Shown: positions 1 to 10,799 of the stretch, piece after piece
Position numbering within the stretch: position 1 is the first letter of the stretch
Layout: each line of letters opens with the position of its first letter
Origin: Dictyophora rubrovolvata
Taxonomy: Eukaryota; Basidiomycota; Agaricomycetes; Phallales; Phallaceae
Assembly: GCA_029959195.1 (NCBI GenBank)
Contig: CP114117.1
Location: 2,294,001 to 2,358,000, forward strand
Length of the DNA: 64,000 nucleotides
Direction of reading: 5' to 3'
Translations under genes and position numbers: made by a program
Notes under the pieces: generated by a model
Seen by the model: only the letters and a program-made list of their open reading frames with translations
The model's database searches: none
Told to the model about the DNA's origin: nothing

Positions 1-2149
1 CCGGATGGGTCCACCTGCTACCACGACTACGCCGTATCATTCTTATCCGGTGCATATGCTCCCTTATCGCGATTAGCCACCTTTGCGCCCTTCCTTGTCT
101 ATTACGGCTCCTAATGCTCCGCCACTTCTGTCATAACACTAGGCGCGACTCCTACACTGAAGAGACAGCATAGCAATTCCGATATGGACGCCGACTCTCT
201 GATTCCTAATTTTAATGGCGAGAAGAGACCTAGAACGGACGAGGGGTTTGAAAGACGCATTTCTACTGGTTCTGTGCCAGGCGGACGTCCCCCTCGTGGA
301 CTCCCTCCGTCTGCACTACAGTGATTCAGCAGCGTCGAATTTATCATTTACGCCTGCTACGACGACGCCCCCCGTCTCGCCAACTTCCTAATCAAAGTCA
401 AAATCAGTATGGCGGACATCATTATTCGTCGAGTGCTTATTCTCCTCGAAACAGTACCGATCTGCCGTGGACGCGACAGAGAACGCGGGTGTGGTAGTAG
501 AACGCACTGGTTCGCCCGTTGATCACCGTATCCTTTCTGGACCTGGTGGAAATTCTGCTTCTGCTTCTACACTGAGTGGAGCATCTGCACCTTCGATCCG
601 CCTCATCTGCATCCCCTGCCATAGGTGTTGCCACCTTGCCTCGCCAGCAATGTACTGGCTTCTCACCTCGCATGTAGTTTGATCGTAAGTTATCCATTCT
701 ATTTCCTTAAACTGGGTCCTTCAAAGATTGCTTTTTAGATTCTCTTTTTTACGCGCGTCTGTCCATCATATTGGCCTTGCCACCGTCGTATGGTCCCACA
801 TACTTGCCTACGGCATAAGGTGTTCCGCACCATGCACATGTTCTGAAGGTACATCGGTCACCCTATTTTCATTCCTTTTCATCCTCTCAGCCTTGCTCAT
901 TCCCTAGTTTGTTGTTCCGCGCACGGTTTCTCATTGTTTGGGTCTTGGTGCCTCCCTCAAAGTGTTTACAATAACCAGGCGCATCTCACCACATGTGAAA
1001 GTGAGTATTGATAGTATGCACTATCAAGTCCCGCTAATTCAGTTTTATTGTCTATCAACAAATCGTACACCGCGACGACCACAACCCAACCCAAACCAAC
1101 TCAACTCAACCTTCTGGTACTCCACGCGACGCCCTTGACGCGTACTCCCGCGCAATCCGCATAAACCCTCAACAGGCTCAGCAGGCTCGTGAGGTGTGGT
1201 TATCTTCGATATCTGTATTGATATGATTTGCATAATATTATCATTTTCGTAAGAATAACTTTGTAAAATACATCAGAAGACTAGAAATTTTTAAACGACT
1301 TTACTTCATGCTGGCCTCATTCATTCAAAAGATCTCGTGGTGAGGGCAGATCTTCGCTCGAGCCACTGTCAGAATCCCTGCTCTTTTTTTTTTTTTGATC
1401 CACCTTGTGTTTGATTGACTTCTGTGAGTAAACAAATTGCAGAATTACGAAGTCAACGATAATGATAAATCCGGGTCTTTTGTGTCATAACGGCCATCAT
1501 ACTAGTCTGAGCGCGCTTGATGCACCTCGTAAATCATTGAAGCAGTAACCTGGTTCGACTGCAGCTGTTAGCGTTGTTATAATGTCCGGTATCAGACTGA
1601 GCCACAACGCGATTCTCTGCACCGTAATCCATGGGGACACGTCTCCCAGTTGACGAATATTCCTCAATTACTAGAAGAGGTCGAGAATGACAAGAGGAGT
1701 GCGGCTAAGGATTCACGACAGAAGAGGGAAGAGGGTGCACAGGGAGCGGGTATGACGTCTTTTGGGACGTTGTCCAGAATGCTTTGTGTCGCGTCCCCAG
1801 CTGGGCCACAATTCGCAGTCCGCCGGGGAGCCGGCTCTAGCTCTGGCTCTGATCACTCGTCACGCGTCACGGCTGAATTTGGGCGCTTATTCCTAAAGGC
1901 CTAGAATGGTGTGATGAGCTCGAATTCAATTTATCAATTTACCATTACAACCTTCACATAATTTAACTTGATCCATGTAATTTCTCTTTCCTTAAGTATC
2001 ATGGAATTGAACATCAGTATCCCATACAAGGCTTCCACCTGTCAACAATGTAAAATCTCATCTTATAGTGATTTTGTTGCATGTCAAGGAAAAGGCAAGC
2101 ATCCAGAAAACAGAGGTCAGATAATGCAAAAGGTAATGTAGAAGAATAC
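1..2149. other. Repeat-island edge without a supportable gene
   Basis: No reading frame here has a recognisable domain. The first 700 bases are richer in G+C and include proline/serine-rich frames on both strands, which may be remains of a coding or element sequence, but I cannot name a family. Around 1797-1857 there is a stretch with repeated GGCTCT/CTCTGG hexamers that resembles the reverse complement of 11698-11762. Positions 1916-2149 are A/T-rich with no structure that I can see. Confidence 0.4.
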
Positions 2150-2191
2150 TGTTAGGGCAACTCAAGGCACACACCTAGGAGGAAAACCTAA
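2150..2191. repeat. Fragment of repeat C (TGTTAGGGCAACTC end)
   Basis: This short stretch begins with TGTTAGGGCAACTCA and matches the reverse complement of 10858-10899, where a longer copy is present. It abuts directly on the start of the repeat-B copy at 2192. The same order, C then B, occurs in inverted orientation at 10799-10899, so the two may form one composite unit. The inner half of C seen at the other site is absent here. Confidence 0.6.
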
Positions 2192-2598
2192 TGTCAGGGC
2201 TACTCACTCAGACTAGAGGGAGGGGATCCTAAGCAAAGTATATTTTGGGAAAAATACTAACTCACCTAGAGGGAGGGGATCCTAAGAGAACAAACTTAGG
2301 GATTCCTCCTCTAGGGCTACTAACTATATACTATGAAAAATGGCAAAGGTCATACGTGGCCCTCAGTTCATGGACTGGGCGCGGATATGCACCAGTCCCG
2401 GACTTTTAGCTGGGGCCTAGACCATGACACTGATGGGAATGGGCACTCAGTGCCCATTGAAGGGAAAAATGGGAATATGGAAGGAAAGGGGAAAGCAAGA
2501 GATGGGATAAAATACAAGAAATATGGAAATGAATAAAATAGACCAGAACCGAAGATAAATGGAAGAAAAGAAGGGGATGATGCTAGCATACCCTGACA
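2192..2598 (-). mobile_element. Repeat B copy 1, LTR-like or TIR-ended element
   Basis: The 407-bp unit starts with TGTCAGGG and ends with CCCTGACA, giving eight-base inverted ends with TG...CA termini. It is nearly the same length as the copy at 6892-7297 and aligns with it throughout. Inside lies a hairpin made of CCTAGAGGGAGGGGATCC and its near-complement. I see no clear target-site duplication. TG...CA ends suit a solo LTR; a non-autonomous terminal-inverted-repeat element is the alternative. This copy has lost many CpG sites compared with the 6892 copy. Confidence 0.6.
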
Positions 2599-2735
2599 CC
2601 AATGTTGATCAAAGTTTGGTAAACATCGGTAGCATCAGGAACTTAACAGGAACAGTGAGTCATTTCTGAGACATTACTGACTCATTCATATTTCCTTTTA
2701 TGGTTAAGCTGTTCATGCCCAAAAGTCTATATAAG

Positions 2736-3855
2736 AAGGGTGTTACGTACGGTGGCCCGAAGCTATTCCAGATAGTTCCGAAGAAGTCCGGACCACGGGG
2801 TCAGATGGGAGACGGAGTACTGAAGTACGGGGTGAGGGACTTGGCTTCAACTTATATGTTGTGCCCACTCGCCCAGCTTACGATATCCCTCGATTTTGGA
2901 ATATGAGGAAGTATGCAAGTATGTACAAGTCCGACGACGGAGTACAAGTCCATGTCATCGAAGACGATGTGAACAATAAGTCCGAGTCAACTACGCAATA
3001 CAGATTAAGAGTATGAGACGGACTGGAGATAAGAGAGTAACTGATTAACTGATTATATTCAGACTAAGGACTCACAGCTGAGGGAGCTGGGGTTTAAATA
3101 CAGGAAGGAGCGGAACTACGTAAATTGTAAGGTTACGCTAGTTATTCAAGATGTATGCGTGTAGAAAATAAATATAATCGAATTGTCAGATAATAACTCG
3201 TTCAAGAAAGTGAACATAAAATAAGCTGAACCAAAAGTATCGAAGTTGAAGTCTTGTTATCGAAGCTGAGACGAACGAGAACACGTTTAATTGATAAGAT
3301 AAGATAGTAAGATTAAATCGAGAATCGATTTAATCTAAAGCGCAAGCAAAAAGAATAAGATTTGAGATTCGGACAAGATTCAAGGCAACAGTGTTATATT
3401 AAAAGCTATACTACTTACAAAGGAGTCTCGCGTCATACATAGACAGTGAGTTTACATTCTAATAAACTATACTACCGAAGGTCCACAAGCGACCACAATG
3501 ACTTAAAAATACAATAAAAGTACAACGCGCGAATAAAACGAAAAGAAATAAGGCTTATCTAAATTTTCTATTGTTTTTTTGTTGGAGGGGCTGCCGGTTG
3601 AACTCTAATACCTAACAGACATAAATGGGGATAATGACAAATAAGGGAAAGTGGGAATTGACTAGTGCAAGCCAAGATGACAACCAGGTACCTTATTACT
3701 AAGCGAGCAGAATACACATCCCCTTAAGGAAGATGTCTGATACGGAGTACAGATGGAGTACAGGTCTTGGAGTTAAGGGGAAATATGGAGTATGTAGTAC
3801 GGGATTCAGGATAGTCTGGGTTTGGACTCTGGGGCATGCGGAGCGTGACAAAGGG
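2736..3855 (-). mobile_element. Solo LTR of family A, interrupted by a small insert
   Basis: The LTR body is 2741-3850, flanked by a perfect five-base duplication AAGGG (2736-2740 and 3851-3855). Read on the minus strand it starts TGTCACGC and ends GTAACA, as in many fungal Gypsy LTRs. It aligns with the uninterrupted copy at 9974-10630, except for about 490 bp inserted after position 3125. No internal gag or pol region accompanies it, so it is a solo LTR left by recombination. Several differences from the other copy indicate it is not recent. Confidence 0.85.
3126..3618. mobile_element. About 490-bp insert nested in solo LTR A
   Basis: The family-A LTR is continuous in the copy at 9974-10630 at the place where this insert sits. 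The flanks are ACGTAAAT (3118-3125) and ACATAAAT (3619-3626), an eight-base near-duplication with one transition, while the other LTR copy has this site once. The insert begins TGTAAGGT and ends close to ACCTAACA. An eight-base duplication suits a non-autonomous hAT-type DNA element, but TG...CA-like ends leave an LTR-type fragment possible. No coding capacity is seen. Confidence 0.6.
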
Positions 3856-4066
3856 CACTTTTCCCCTCTGGACATCATCTCATCTTACTATTATTATTAG
3901 GTATTTGTTTTAGATTTAGAATAGGCTCAGCTCCTAATAAAGTATAATAGGGTTTTGTTTAGGAATTGTTCAGCAACTAAAAGTCCTGTTATTGAAGGTG
4001 AGACACTTGAAGGAAGATTTGAACTTAAGAATTAAGTTCAAATTAGTAGAGATAGATAGGGACTTA
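3856..4066. other. A/T-rich spacer between repeats
   Basis: No gene or repeat boundary is visible in this short interval between the solo LTR and the giant inverted repeat. Confidence 0.4.
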
Positions 4067-5929
4067 TGTCATGATCCGAATTCATGACATCACTAGCAAT
4101 ACAGATTTCTTATTTTATTCCCTTATCATATCGTATCTAAATGTTATCTTATCACAATCACTTCATAGACGCCACGACCAGAAGTCTTGCCAGACTTCAT
4201 TGCCATTTCACAAAGTCCTAGATGCTGTCATCTTCCTAGGACTTACAGTAAGCTGTGGATAGACCTTCAGTCTACATTCTAGTTTCAAACTGTGCATGAG
4301 ATCATCTATAACGGTCATAGGTCCTTGTATGTGTTTCCCCTTTGTTCTTGTTGCCTCATATTTACCACATGGCAAACTGACCCTGCATATACTTATGATA
4401 CTCATGAATTGCTATGACATGTATACAATCTCAAGTTTGTTATCTATTTCGAACTGAGATTCAAACCTCTAGCGTACTTGTATATAAAGCTTTCTATACA
4501 TCGTAGCTAGACTCCTCTTTAGACTTAATATCAAACCTAGTTTGATACCTCAATATAGTCTTTCCTATTCGTAAACACTTCAATCATTTCCAAATGCTTT
4601 AAATCCAAACCGTCTGTAGCAACAATGCTGTTCCGGCATTGGATCCACTATTTCTTTAATCTCCTCTTTTTCTGCTTCCTTGTCAACGGCCTATTTCTAC
4701 AGATCGTCCTAGATTTTCTAGAGCTTTGGCTCAATGACATTCTTTGAAAACTTAAAGGTCCCAAGCGTCGTCAAGACAAGTAGAGCTAACATTCAGAGGA
4801 CTGTCGTGGTACAACCCACTCAGGTTGAGACCGCGCTCTACGACAACCCAGTGACGTTTGTATTAATATTAGATACGAACTCTAATGTATATACATTCAT
4901 CATCAATACCCGAGTATTGGTACTTAACAACTTATTACTAAGTCCTTGAGAATAGAAAAAGATAAGAGGAAAAAAGACCAATTTGATTGGTAAGCACTTT
5001 GGTGCACAATAGTAGTTATAAGATAGATTATTTACAAAAGAAATGAGCCCCTATTTATACACCTTTGGTGTTAAGTACCAATTCTTGGGTATCGGCGACG
5101 AATGTATGAACGTTAATAATCATATTTAATAATGATACAAATGTCACCGTAATGTCGTAGAGCACGGTCTCAACCTGAGTGGGCTGTACCACGACAGTCC
5201 TCTGGATGTTGGCTCTACTTGTCTTGACATCGATCAGGATCTTCGAGTCGTCGAAGAATATCGTTGAGCCGAAGCTCTAAGAAGTCTAGAACGATCTGGT
5301 AGAATAGATCGTCGACTAGAAAGCAGAAGAACAAGAGATGGAAGAAGTAGCGGATCCAACGCTGGAACGGCGTTGTCGCTACGGACGGTTTAGATTTAAA
5401 GCGTTTGGAAATGACTGAAGCGCTATTGGGAAATGAAGACTATATTGAGATATCGAACTAGGTTCGATATTAAGTCTGAAGAGAAGTCTAGCTACGAAGT
5501 ATAGGAGGCTTTATATACAAGTACACTAGAGGTTTGAATCTCAGTTCGAAATAGATAACAAACTTGAGAACGTATACATGTCATAGCAATTCGTAAGTAT
5601 CATAAGTATATGCAGGGTCAGTTTGCCATGTGGCAAACATGAGGCAACAAGAACAAAGGGAAAGCACATAAGGACCTACGACCGTCATAGATGGTCTCAT
5701 GCGCGGTTTGGAACTAGAATATATACCAAAGGTCTATCCGCGGCTTACTGTAAGTCCTAGGAAGACGACAGCATCTAGGACTTCGTGAAAACAGCAATGA
5801 AGTCTGATAAGACTTCCGGTCGTGGCATTTATGAAGTGATTGTGATAAGATAACGTTTAAGTACGATAAGATAAGGGAATATAATAAGGAATCCATATCG
5901 CTAGTGATATCATGAATCGGATCATGACA
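4067..5929. repeat. Giant inverted repeat with about 0.87-kb arms
   Basis: The unit begins TGTCATGATCCG at 4067 and ends with its reverse complement at 5929. The left arm (4067 to about 4940) and the right arm (about 5085 to 5929) align along most of their length as reverse complements, with about 145 bp between them. The minus strand of the loop carries a TATAAATA-like box near 5052-5063. The outer ends look like LTR termini (TG...CA), so this may be two LTRs joined tail to tail or a foldback element. No target-site duplication is evident. The left arm repeatedly has TpG or CpA where the right arm has CpG. Confidence 0.75.
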
Positions 5930-6104
5930 TTTGGGCAAGTACAAACAGCTCCAAACATTAGTAAGAGAAACATCATGTGAAAGATAAGAAATTACTTAAA
6001 AAGGAAGTGAATGAATAATAATGGATCAGGGAAAATTATAGTGAGACAGGGAAGTGGAGAGAGATGATAAGAAATTAAATGAGTCTGTCACAGTATGCTA
6101 GCAA

Positions 6105-6461
6105 TGTTGCACACCAAAGTCTATATTTGGCAAAAATTAGGGTAAATATTCTGAAGATTCCCTAATCTCATGATATGTCCCTCGGAGCTTGAATTCACCT
6201 TTGTAACTACTCAAAACCCATGTCCAAACATTTTTTTTATCCCAAAAACGTTGATACAAAAGATATGTCCTCACTCCAAATTCGCTCTTCTCATTCCCTG
6301 CCGTCCCTTTGCACTCCTTCTATCAATGACTCTGATTGTTTTCGTTTTATCCCTCCTACTCCTGATATCAATCTCTGTGATTTGGACACTCAGTACTACA
6401 TCTACTTCACATCCTATGCACACCTCAACCTTGATCCCTCCACCTTATTACCATTATACCC
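6105..6461 (+). repeat. Inverted repeat D, left arm with short reading frame
   Basis: This 357-bp segment recurs as the reverse complement at 7661-8016. Both arms keep a frame with the motif DLDTQYY and then LNLDPSTLLPLYP (6220-6460 here). The preserved frame suggests the duplicated unit came from a coding region. I do not recognise the protein family. A diverged relative of the same frame lies just downstream at 6589-6850. Confidence 0.65.
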
Positions 6462-6588
6462 AATGTCACACACCAAAATCTTCCTAATAAGGAAACGTTC
6501 TGATTTTTGGTTCAAAGCGGAGTTGTAAAACTACCAAAAACTTAACTGACACACCACAGCCTCTAGAAAACAAAACTTTACAAAAAAG

Positions 6589-6850
6589 ATGGCCACATTT
6601 TTATTTCACTATACATCATCAATCTCCTTGCCCATTCCAGCATCCCCCTCCGAGTCATTACCCCCCTCCGATGATGAATCTATATCACCTTTCCGTTTTT
6701 CGCCTACCAGTCCAAGGACATACAATTTGGATCTGCATACAACTCTCTATATTTATAGTTCCCAGTATGCAAGTCTTGACATCGACGAAGAAACATACCT
6801 CCCAAAGTTCCCTCCACCTCATATTATTCATCAATGTAGAAGTTCGGATT
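6589..6850 (+). pseudogene. Unknown short protein frame, relative of repeat D
   Basis: This frame encodes about 87 residues with the pattern serine/proline-rich start, FSPTSPRTYNLDLHTTLYIY, then ASLDIDEETYLPKFP. The order and spacing match the repeat-D frame (PTPDINLCDLDTQYYIY, then LNLDPSTLLPLYP), so the two look like diverged paralogues. The frame runs directly into repeat B at 6892. A more distant match may exist at 8590-8986. Function unknown; it may be a fragment of a gene carried by mobile elements. Confidence 0.4.
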
Positions 6851-6891
6851 TGGTTCACCCCGGTCTCATGTTTGGAGAAAAGGTCTATATC

Positions 6892-7297
6892 TGTCAGGGC
6901 TACTCGCTCAGACTAGAGGGAGGGGATCCTGGGCAAAATATATTCTAGGAATAATACTAACTCACCTAGAGGGAGGGGATCCTAAGAGAACAAACTTAGG
7001 GATCCCTCCTCTAGGGCTACTAACTATATACTATGAAAAACAGCGAAGGCCACATGCGGCCTTCAGTTCGTGGACTGGGCGCGGATACACGCTGGTCCTG
7101 GACTTTTAGCCGGGGCCTAGGCCACGGCTCTGATGAGAATGGGCGCTCAGCGCCCATTGAAGGGAAAATGGGAATACAGAAGGAAGGGGGAATGTAGGAA
7201 ATGGGATAAAATACGAGAAATAAGGAAATGAATAAGATAAACCAGAACCGAAGATAAACGAAGGAAAATAAGGGGACGACGCTAGTGTACCCTGACA
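6892..7297 (-). mobile_element. Repeat B copy 2, best preserved
   Basis: This 406-bp copy has TGTCAGGG and CCCTGACA ends and is the richest in CpG of the four copies, so it is probably the youngest or least methylated. Its right flank (7298-7380) is repeated in inverse orientation at 8182-8265, directly beside the end of copy 4. That arrangement is what one expects if the shared flank is a piece of an internal region next to the LTR-like unit. No five-base duplication is seen. Confidence 0.65.
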
Positions 7298-7660
7298 GGT
7301 TTGGTAGGAGGATCAAAGGTGGAGATAGGAGGTTTTGGAGTCATGGGAAATTGCGGGGTACCAGAATCGTAGAAAGGAAGGAAAAATTCAGGTTCTGGCA
7401 TGTGCTGATATCAATGACGGATCCATGAACAAGGGACATTGAATACAATGTGTCAGAATGCATGTCCATGTTCAGCAGTAGCCCATATCCTAGTAACCGT
7501 GTCCAGTAGACCTATGTGAATCGTGTACATATTCACCACAACGAACCATTTTTCATATCCTTCTAACCATAATCATGTTCCAAAAGAAACCTTCTTATCG
7601 CCCGCATCTGAATATGAGATCAGATCCAAAGCTTTATGTCGACTGATAATAATGGGGTTC
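7298..7660. repeat. Flank shared in inverse with 8182-8265, then spacer
   Basis: Positions 7298-7380 are the reverse complement, with few differences, of 8182-8265. The rest up to the right arm of repeat D shows no gene that I can support. Confidence 0.6.
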
Positions 7661-8016
7661 GGGTATAATGGTAATAAGGTGGAGGGATCGAGGTTGAGAT
7701 GTGCATAGGATGTGAAGTAGACATAGTACTGAGTGTCCAAATCACAGAGATTGATATCAGGAGTAGGAGGGACAAAATGAAAACAATCAGAGTCATCAAT
7801 AGAAGGAGCGTGAAGGGACAGCAAGGAATGAGAAGAGTGAATCTGGAGTGAGGACATATCTTTTGTATCAATGTTTTTGGGATAAAAAATGTTTGGACAT
7901 GGGTTTTGGGTAGTTGCAAAAGTAAATTCAAGCTCCGAGGGACATATTGTGGGATTAGGGAATCTTCGGAATATTTACCCTAATTTTTGCCAAATATAGA
8001 TTTTGGTGCTGCAACA
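7661..8016 (-). repeat. Inverted repeat D, right arm
   Basis: This is the reverse complement of 6105-6461 and keeps the corresponding reading frame on the minus strand (DLDTQYYVYF, then LNLDPSTLLPLYP). The arm ends at GCAACA and is followed after a few bases by a partial repeat B. Together with 6105-6461 it would allow transcripts through the region to fold into a long hairpin. Confidence 0.65.
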
Positions 8017-8020
8017 GTGT

Positions 8021-8181
8021 GTGGCCTTCGCCGTTTTTCATAGTATATAGTTAGTAGCCCTAGAGGAGGGATCCCTAAGTTTGTTCTCTTAGGATCTCCT
8101 CCCTCTAGGTGAGTTAGTATCTTTCCCAAAATATATTTGCTTAGGATCCCCTCCCTCTAGTCTGAGTGAGTAGCCCTGACA
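8021..8181 (+). mobile_element. Repeat B copy 4, partial
   Basis: Only the hairpin-containing third of repeat B is present, ending in CCCTGACA at 8181. It carries the same GGATCC-centred inverted motifs as the other copies. The following 84 bp match the flank of copy 2 in inverse orientation. Confidence 0.6.
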
Positions 8182-8265
8182 CTTCCTTTCTACAATTCTG
8201 GTACTCCGCAATTTCCCATGACTCCTAAACCTCCTATCTCCACCTTTGATCCTCCCACCAAACCT

Positions 8266-9749
8266 TCATCACCTTCTTTTTGTCCTACGACTCCTGTTTC
8301 TACTGTCTCCAAGCTACATCGACTTTAGAAATTCTGTTCAGCTATATTTAAGACATCTGGGATAACGCTATAGGAAGTACTTCATTTGACTAATTAAAAT
8401 GAAAAACAAGGACTTCTTTATTTTTTTTTTTATTTCCCTCTTGTTTCTTTTCTTTCGGAGCCTAAATTAATTCTATCCTTTCTTATCCTTCCCTTCCATC
8501 ATGAGCTCTATGCAATCTCTTGGTTACAAATCACTTGCCCCCACTTCCTTCCTTTCTTACCCCTTTTATCCTTTTATAGGGATAACTTTGGATGAACAAT
8601 ATGCCAACTTCATATCAACAATACAGATTTATTGCATCTCTGGTACAAACATTGAGGTAGATAGAAGTACGTTATAGCCGCATTCTCTAGTCCCCATTCA
8701 AGAATACCAGGTACCCTATGAGAAACTGGAATTCCCAGAGAATCCAAAAGTGAACGAAATAATCCATATCAACATACTCGCTTGTTCATATGAATTGGTT
8801 TGGATTTGCCAGTTTCATCGTAGCGAACAACCTGTTTGGCGGTTCATATTCCATCGACCACTTCTTTATCACAATGAATTTCTTTTCATGGATGCTCCCA
8901 CTAATACGATCGACAATCACCCTGCCCCTAACTACTGTCTGCTAGAGGTTGATACTTCCCAACCGCTTCCCAAGTACCTTGAATGAAGACCTTTAGTTCT
9001 GTACGATTGGAGCTCTTTAACAAGAGTTTAATAACGAAATATGCAGATACATATGGCAGTGGCAAATGCACATTATTTCCAAGGTTAAAGGAAGGAGATG
9101 AAGATCGAAAATCTGAGGCTGTGAAGCACTTATCAATGGTGATGTCTATTTTGGGAAAATTAGTAAGGATGAATGAAATGACCTTCTATCCTCATCGTTT
9201 CCTTTCTTGTTTGCTCCTTTTTCTTTCCTTTTGTACTTATATTGATTCTAAATCCATTCTTTTGTATTGCTCCTTTCTTTCTTTTGTTTTGTCATCACCT
9301 TGAAATTCTTTTGTTCACTCTTTATAATAGTATAGACTCACTGACTCATATGCCCCCTTTTTTTTATTACTCACTTTTCTCTTTGTTTCTTTTCCTTCTT
9401 TATTACAAATCCGGCTCACAATTACTAATTGTGTTGCCACTCAAATTCCAAAAACATTCTTATTGTTCCAAAATGTATAAATACTGCATGTAAATACCTG
9501 TAACAGCAGCAATACCTATGTTGGTTTGACTCAAGTTTAAGTTTGTAGTTTTTGTTTAGTGTTTTTGGTTTTGCCTCTTGTCTATCTCTATGCTCATATC
9601 TTTACCTTTGGAAAACTCTGAGACCATACATTTCGGAGTATAAACTTGCGATCTGAGTTATCGTGATTATTGTACTTTGCTTCACAAGCAACCTTTGATT
9701 TGTTAACAGTAACCGTCCACGGAGATTGACTACCTCACCCATTCTTTTC
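8266..9749 (+). pseudogene. Unknown frame remnant in A/T-rich repeat DNA
   Basis: A frame at 8750-8986 encodes about 78 residues including PVWRFIFHRPLLYHNEFLFMD and ends LPKYLE. An interrupted upstream extension from about 8590 has ISGTNIEVDRSTL, which weakly recalls the DPSTLLP motif of repeat D. A following frame (8983-9190) has no recognisable domain. The rest is T-rich and empty of genes. No family is recognised; a host-gene or element-carried fragment are both possible. Confidence 0.25.
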
Positions 9750-10799
9750 TTGTGTATTTCACTAGGCATATTATTTTCCTTTTGCGCATAGTGAAGCTTA
9801 CACCACTTATCTTTAATTTCTGTCTATTTTATTCATTTCCACATTTCTTGTATTTTATCCTGTCCCTTATTTTCCTCTTTCCTTCCATATTCTCATCAGC
9901 ACCATGGCCTAGGCCCCGGCTAAAAGTCTGGGAATGGCGCATATCTGCACCCAGTCCATGAACTGAGGGCTGCTGTCACGCCCCGCGTGACCCATAGTCC
10001 AAATCCAGACATGTCCGAACTCTGTACTCTATTCCGTCCCACTTCCCAAACTCCGTACTCTGCATTCTTGTCCGTACCCCATATCACAGAATTTCCTTAT
10101 GGGGAATTCTGTCCCACGCACTTAGCAACAAGGTACTTAGATTATAATATCATCATCTTGGCTTGCACTAGTCAATTCCCACTTTCCCTTATTTGTCACT
10201 ATCCCCATTTACGTAGTTCCACTCCCTCCTGTATTTAAACCCCAGCTCCCTCAGCTGTGGATCCTCAGTCTGAATATAATCAGTTTAATCAGTTACTCTC
10301 TCATCTCTAATCCGTCTCGTACTCTTAATCCGTATTGTGTAGTTGGCTCGGACTTAATGTTCAAGTCAACTTGTACTTATCATTCACGTCGTCTTTGACG
10401 ATGTGGACTTGTACTCTGTCGTCATACCACACGTCATCAGACTTGTACATACTTATGTACTTCCTCGTATTCTGAAATCAAGGGATATCATAAGCTGGGT
10501 GAGTGGGTGCAACATATAAGTTGAAGCCAAGTCCCTCACCCCGTACTTCAGTACTCCGTCTCCCGTCTGACCCTGTGATCCAGACTTCTTCGGAACTATC
10601 TGGAATAGCTTCGGGCCACCATATGTAACAGCTGCATATGACCTTTGCCATTTTTCATAGTATATAGTTAGTAGTCCTAGAGGAGGGATCCCTAAGTTTG
10701 TTCTCTTAGGATCCCCTCCCTCTAGGTGAGTTAGTATTTTTCCCAAAATATATTTTACTTAGGATCCCCTCCCTCTAGTCTGAGTGAGTAGCCCTGACA
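9750..10799 (+). mobile_element. Repeat B copy 3, split by a solo LTR
   Basis: The two halves of repeat B lie at about 9750-9973 and 10631-10799 and join exactly when the solo LTR between them and one copy of its five-base duplication are removed. The right end CCCTGACA is intact, while the left end has drifted and its boundary is approximate. The nesting order shows that this B copy is older than the LTR-A insertion. Confidence 0.75.
9969..10635 (+). mobile_element. Solo LTR of family A nested in repeat B
   Basis: The LTR proper is 9974-10630 (657 bp), starting TGTCACGCC and ending GTAACA, with a perfect five-base duplication GCTGC at 9969-9973 and 10631-10635. A TATTTAAA box followed by a CAG-rich stretch at about 10233-10260 fits an LTR promoter. 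It aligns with 2741-3850 in opposite orientation. No internal region is present, so this is a solo LTR, most likely Ty3/Gypsy by its terminus. Confidence 0.88.

Noticed and set aside
1548-1570. GGTTCGACT resembling a tRNA B box
   Set aside because: No A box at proper distance and no cloverleaf can be drawn.
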